This document shows, piece by piece, positions 61,856-64,000 of a DNA stretch of 64,000 bases. Source of the DNA: Opitutaceae bacterium (GTDB lineage: Bacteria > Verrucomicrobiota > Verrucomicrobiia > Opitutales > Opitutaceae). Below the pieces are notes generated by a model. It made no database searches. It was not told the origin of the DNA and saw only the letters and a list, made by a program, of their open reading frames with translations. The position numbers and the translations under genes are program-made. Within the stretch, counting starts at the first letter, position 1. Every line of letters begins with the position of its first letter. The stretch is taken from positions 1,488,001 to 1,552,000 of the forward strand of contig JAIXWF010000013.1 of the NCBI GenBank assembly GCA_027482185.1, written 5' to 3'.

Positions 61856-63174
61856 CCTCCGGAGTCGCACCGCTCGTCGACGTGCTCCGCACCCAGGTGC
61901 GGCACCTCCCTGCCGTCCAGCGCATCGGCGCCGTCACCGGCGTCGCCGGCCTCATCATCGAGTCCGACGGCCCGAACGTCGGCCTCGGCGAACTCTGCAC
62001 CGTGCGTTCCTCGCGCGACGGCTTTTCCGTCCGCGCCGAGGTGGTCGGCTTTCGCGAACACCGCGTGCTCCTGATGCCGCTCGGCGACACCGCCGGCCTG
62101 CACGTCGGCTGCGAGGTCACCGCCAGCGACCGCCCGCCGCTGCCGCGCACCGGGCCGGAGATGCTCGGCCGCGTGCTCGACGCCCTCGGCAAACCTTTCG
62201 ACGGCCTCGGCATGCTGCCGGTCGAACGCCTCGCCGTGCACAACGCCGCGCCCCCGCACCCGCTGCGCCGCCAGCGCATCAAACTGCCGTTCGTCACCGG
62301 CGTGCGCGCGATCGATGCGTTCATTCCGTTCGGCCGCGGCCAGCGCCTCGGCCTCTTCGCCGGTTCCGGCGTCGGCAAATCGACCCTCATGGGCATGATC
62401 GCCCGCGCTTCCGAAGCCGACGTCGTCGTCATCGCCCTCGTCGGCGAACGCGGCCGCGAGGTCCGCGAGTTCATCGAGAAGGACCTCGGCCCCGAGGGCA
62501 TGAAACGCGCCGTCGTCGTCGTCGCCACCTCCGACACGCCGGCTCCGCTCCGCCTGCGCGCCGCCTACACCGCGACTTCCATCGCCGAGGCCTGGCGCGA
62601 CGCCGGCAAGAACGTCCTCTTCATGATGGACTCGGTCACGCGCTTCGCGATGGCCCAGCGCGAAATCGGTCTCGCCATCGGCGAGCCGCCGGCCACCCGC
62701 GGCTACACGCCCTCGGTGTTCGCGCTGTTGCCGCGGCTGCTCGAGCGCGCCGGTTCCGGCGAGCAGGGCGCCATCACCGCGCTGTACACCGTGCTCGTCG
62801 AAGGCGACGACATGAACGAGCCCGTGGCCGACGCCGTCCGCGGCATCCTCGACGGCCACATCGTGCTTTCCCGCCAGCTGGCGCACTTCAACCACTATCC
62901 GGCCATCGACGTGCTCGAGAGCGTCAGCCGCCTCACCCGCGATGTCTGCACGCCCGAAGAGGTCGGCCTGACCGGCAAGGCCCGCGAGCACCTCGCGCTG
63001 TATCGGAAAAACGAGGACCTCATTTCCATCGGCGCCTACACCAAGGGTTCCAACGCCGCGCTGGACCATGCCGTGAACCTCCACGAGCCGTTGCGCAATT
63101 TTCTCCGCCAGTCGACGCACGAGCACACCGCCCGCGCGCAAACCTTCGCCAACCTCAAAAAGATCATCGCATGA
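61852..63174 (+). CDS. fliI: Flagellum-specific ATPase FliI
   Basis: A 440-residue F1-beta-like ATPase of the flagellar export apparatus. Walker A is GSGVGKST at 171-178, Walker B lies in VLFMMDSVTRFAMAQREIG, and GLAIGEPPATRGYTPSVFA is the FliI/SctN signature. The N-terminal domain (about 1-90) is the beta-barrel with RIGAVTGVAGLIIES. It overlaps fliH and fliJ by 4 bp at each end. Confidence 0.96.
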   Translation: MTSGVAPLVDVLRTQVRHLPAVQRIGAVTGVAGLIIESDGPNVGLGELCTVRSSRDGFSVRAEVVGFREHRVLLMPLGDTAGLHVGCEVTASDRPPLPRTGPEMLGRVLDALGKPFDGLGMLPVERLAVHNAAPPHPLRRQRIKLPFVTGVRAIDAFIPFGRGQRLGLFAGSGVGKSTLMGMIARASEADVVVIALVGERGREVREFIEKDLGPEGMKRAVVVVATSDTPAPLRLRAAYTATSIAEAWRDAGKNVLFMMDSVTRFAMAQREIGLAIGEPPATRGYTPSVFALLPRLLERAGSGEQGAITALYTVLVEGDDMNEPVADAVRGILDGHIVLSRQLAHFNHYPAIDVLESVSRLTRDVCTPEEVGLTGKAREHLALYRKNEDLISIGAYTKGSNAALDHAVNLHEPLRNFLRQSTHEHTARAQTFANLKKIIA

Positions 63175-63632
63175 AAAAGTTCCGTTTTCCCCTGCGTCCG
63201 GTGGCGGTGTTGCGTGCGCATCGCGAGTTGCGCGCCCGCGAGGCGTTCGCCGCCGCGGTCCACGCCTACATGCTCAGCGAGGAGGAACTGGCCGGGGTCC
63301 GTTCCCGGGTCGCGCGTTTCGAGGCGGAACTCTTCGCCGGCCGGCGCGAACGTTTCTCCGCCGCGGACGAAGCCCAGGCCCTGGCCGCCTACCGCCGCGA
63401 GTGCGCCGCGGAAGCCGAAGCCGAACGCGCCATGATTGCCGCGCGTGCCAAAATGGGCGAGCGCCGGGCCGAGTACCTCGAGGCCCACCGCAAACTCGAG
63501 GTCGTCAACCGGCTCGAAACCAAGGCCCGCACCGAACATCGCCTCGAAGCCAACCGCGAGGAGCAGGCCGAATTCGACGACTACGCGGGCCGCCGGGCCG
63601 CCGCGCGCCGTCCGCTCTTCTCCGCCGTATGA
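63171..63632 (+). CDS. fliJ: FliJ-like flagellar export chaperone
   Basis: A 153-residue, highly charged coiled-coil protein. KKFRFPLRPVAVLRAHRELR is the usual FliJ opening, and the rest is two antiparallel helices. FliJ binds FliI and couples the export gate to the proton-motive force. Sequence identity in this family is low, so the call rests on length, start, helical form and position between fliI and the MotE-like gene, with 4-bp overlaps. Confidence 0.85.
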   Translation: MKKFRFPLRPVAVLRAHRELRAREAFAAAVHAYMLSEEELAGVRSRVARFEAELFAGRRERFSAADEAQALAAYRRECAAEAEAERAMIAARAKMGERRAEYLEAHRKLEVVNRLETKARTEHRLEANREEQAEFDDYAGRRAAARRPLFSAV

Positions 63633-64000
63633 GCAAGCTGATGAATCCGATGATGGTCGCCGCGCTCAGCATCTGCCTGAGCCTGGGACTCGGCGTGGCC
63701 ATGACCTGGCGCGTCCTCAGCACCCTCGTGAAAGCTCCGCCGGCCAAGGCCGAACTGCCCGAGGTGGCCGAGCTCAAACGCAAGGGCTGGGATTTCTGGA
63801 CCATCGAGATGGACAACCTCTCCAACGAGCTGAAGGAAGAACGCGCCCGCCTCCGCAAGCAGGCCGAACTGCTCGACCAGCGCGCCGCCCGCATCGCCCT
63901 CGAAGAAAAGGAATTCGCCAAGCTCCGCGCCGAGATCGAAACCATGCGCAAGGACGTCGCGACCAAAGTCATGGAGATCGGCGCCGACGAGGCGAAGAAC
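63629..64000 (+). CDS. MotE/FlbB-like flagellar stator chaperone, 3'-truncated by the window edge
   Basis: The first 124 codons of a membrane-anchored protein: helix at about residues 9-29 (VAALSICLSLGLGVAMTW), then a long coiled coil (about 65-115, NELKEERARLRKQAELLDQR). The last visible residues, ATKVMEIGADEAKN, match the start of the C-terminal MgtE-N-like domain in MotE, a chaperone that loads stator proteins into the motor. The start overlaps fliJ by 4 bp. The end is beyond the window. Confidence 0.65.
   Translation, partial: MSKLMNPMMVAALSICLSLGLGVAMTWRVLSTLVKAPPAKAELPEVAELKRKGWDFWTIEMDNLSNELKEERARLRKQAELLDQRAARIALEEKEFAKLRAEIETMRKDVATKVMEIGADEAKN

Overview
The window is a 64-kb piece of a GC-rich bacterial chromosome, densely coded and with many 4-bp ATGA start/stop overlaps. 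I read the source as a free-living, flagellated, Gram-negative member of the Verrucomicrobiota, most likely near Opitutaceae. The reasons are the TonB-dependent receptor of the type common in that family, a MoxR/DUF58/BatA/DUF4175/DUF4159 operon typical of the Planctomycetes-Verrucomicrobia-Chlamydiae group, outer-membrane beta-barrels, and short CACTGATG-type interspersed repeats. This is a judgement from protein and repeat style; I could not run a search. I found no tRNA, rRNA, CRISPR array, insertion sequence or prophage.

Layout. 0-3.5 kb: end of trpD, glmM and a TPR protein. 3.7-9.5 kb: secreted metallo-beta-lactamase-fold protein, DMT exporter, an orphan double-domain ABC permease, an outer-membrane barrel and a chromate transporter. 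9.5-13.8 kb: a DtxR/MntR-type regulator divergent from a four-gene manganese/iron ABC importer, with a perfect palindrome (10201-10220) between them. 14.0-30.2 kb: a nine-gene, one-direction envelope operon: TPR-metallopeptidase, two DUF4159 proteins, MoxR ATPase, DUF58, BatA-like vWA, a 1322-residue DUF4175 protein, a second vWA-like membrane protein, and a caspase-like protein whose catalytic Cys is Ala. 30.3-40 kb: a purine-centred cluster (exported MTA/SAH-type nucleosidase, adenine deaminase, TonB receptor, two different NCS2 nucleobase permeases, an amidohydrolase) interrupted by palindromic repeats. 40.1-45.2 kb: NicO-like membrane protein, glgB, a secreted unknown, TonB and a GreA-type factor.

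45.2-64 kb is a motility and chemotaxis island. It starts with a ParA ATPase and two unknown proteins, then divergent cheW and cheA, an HDOD protein, a PQQ-type sugar dehydrogenase, and on the minus strand cheR-cheB-response regulator followed by cheD. It ends with flgB-flgC-fliE-fliF-fliG-fliH-fliI-fliJ and the start of a MotE-like gene, which runs off the window. Promoter-like sequences suggest a hierarchy: a perfect sigma-54 site ahead of flgB, and sigma-28 (FliA)-like sites ahead of cheA, cheW and cheR.

The best candidate for an under-described system is the 16-kb envelope operon, because it couples a MoxR-vWA module to a pseudo-caspase with EF-hand loops and to an exported zinc peptidase-like protein. 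Next are the purine cluster with its outer-membrane receptor, and the ParA/unknown/coiled-coil trio beside the chemotaxis genes.
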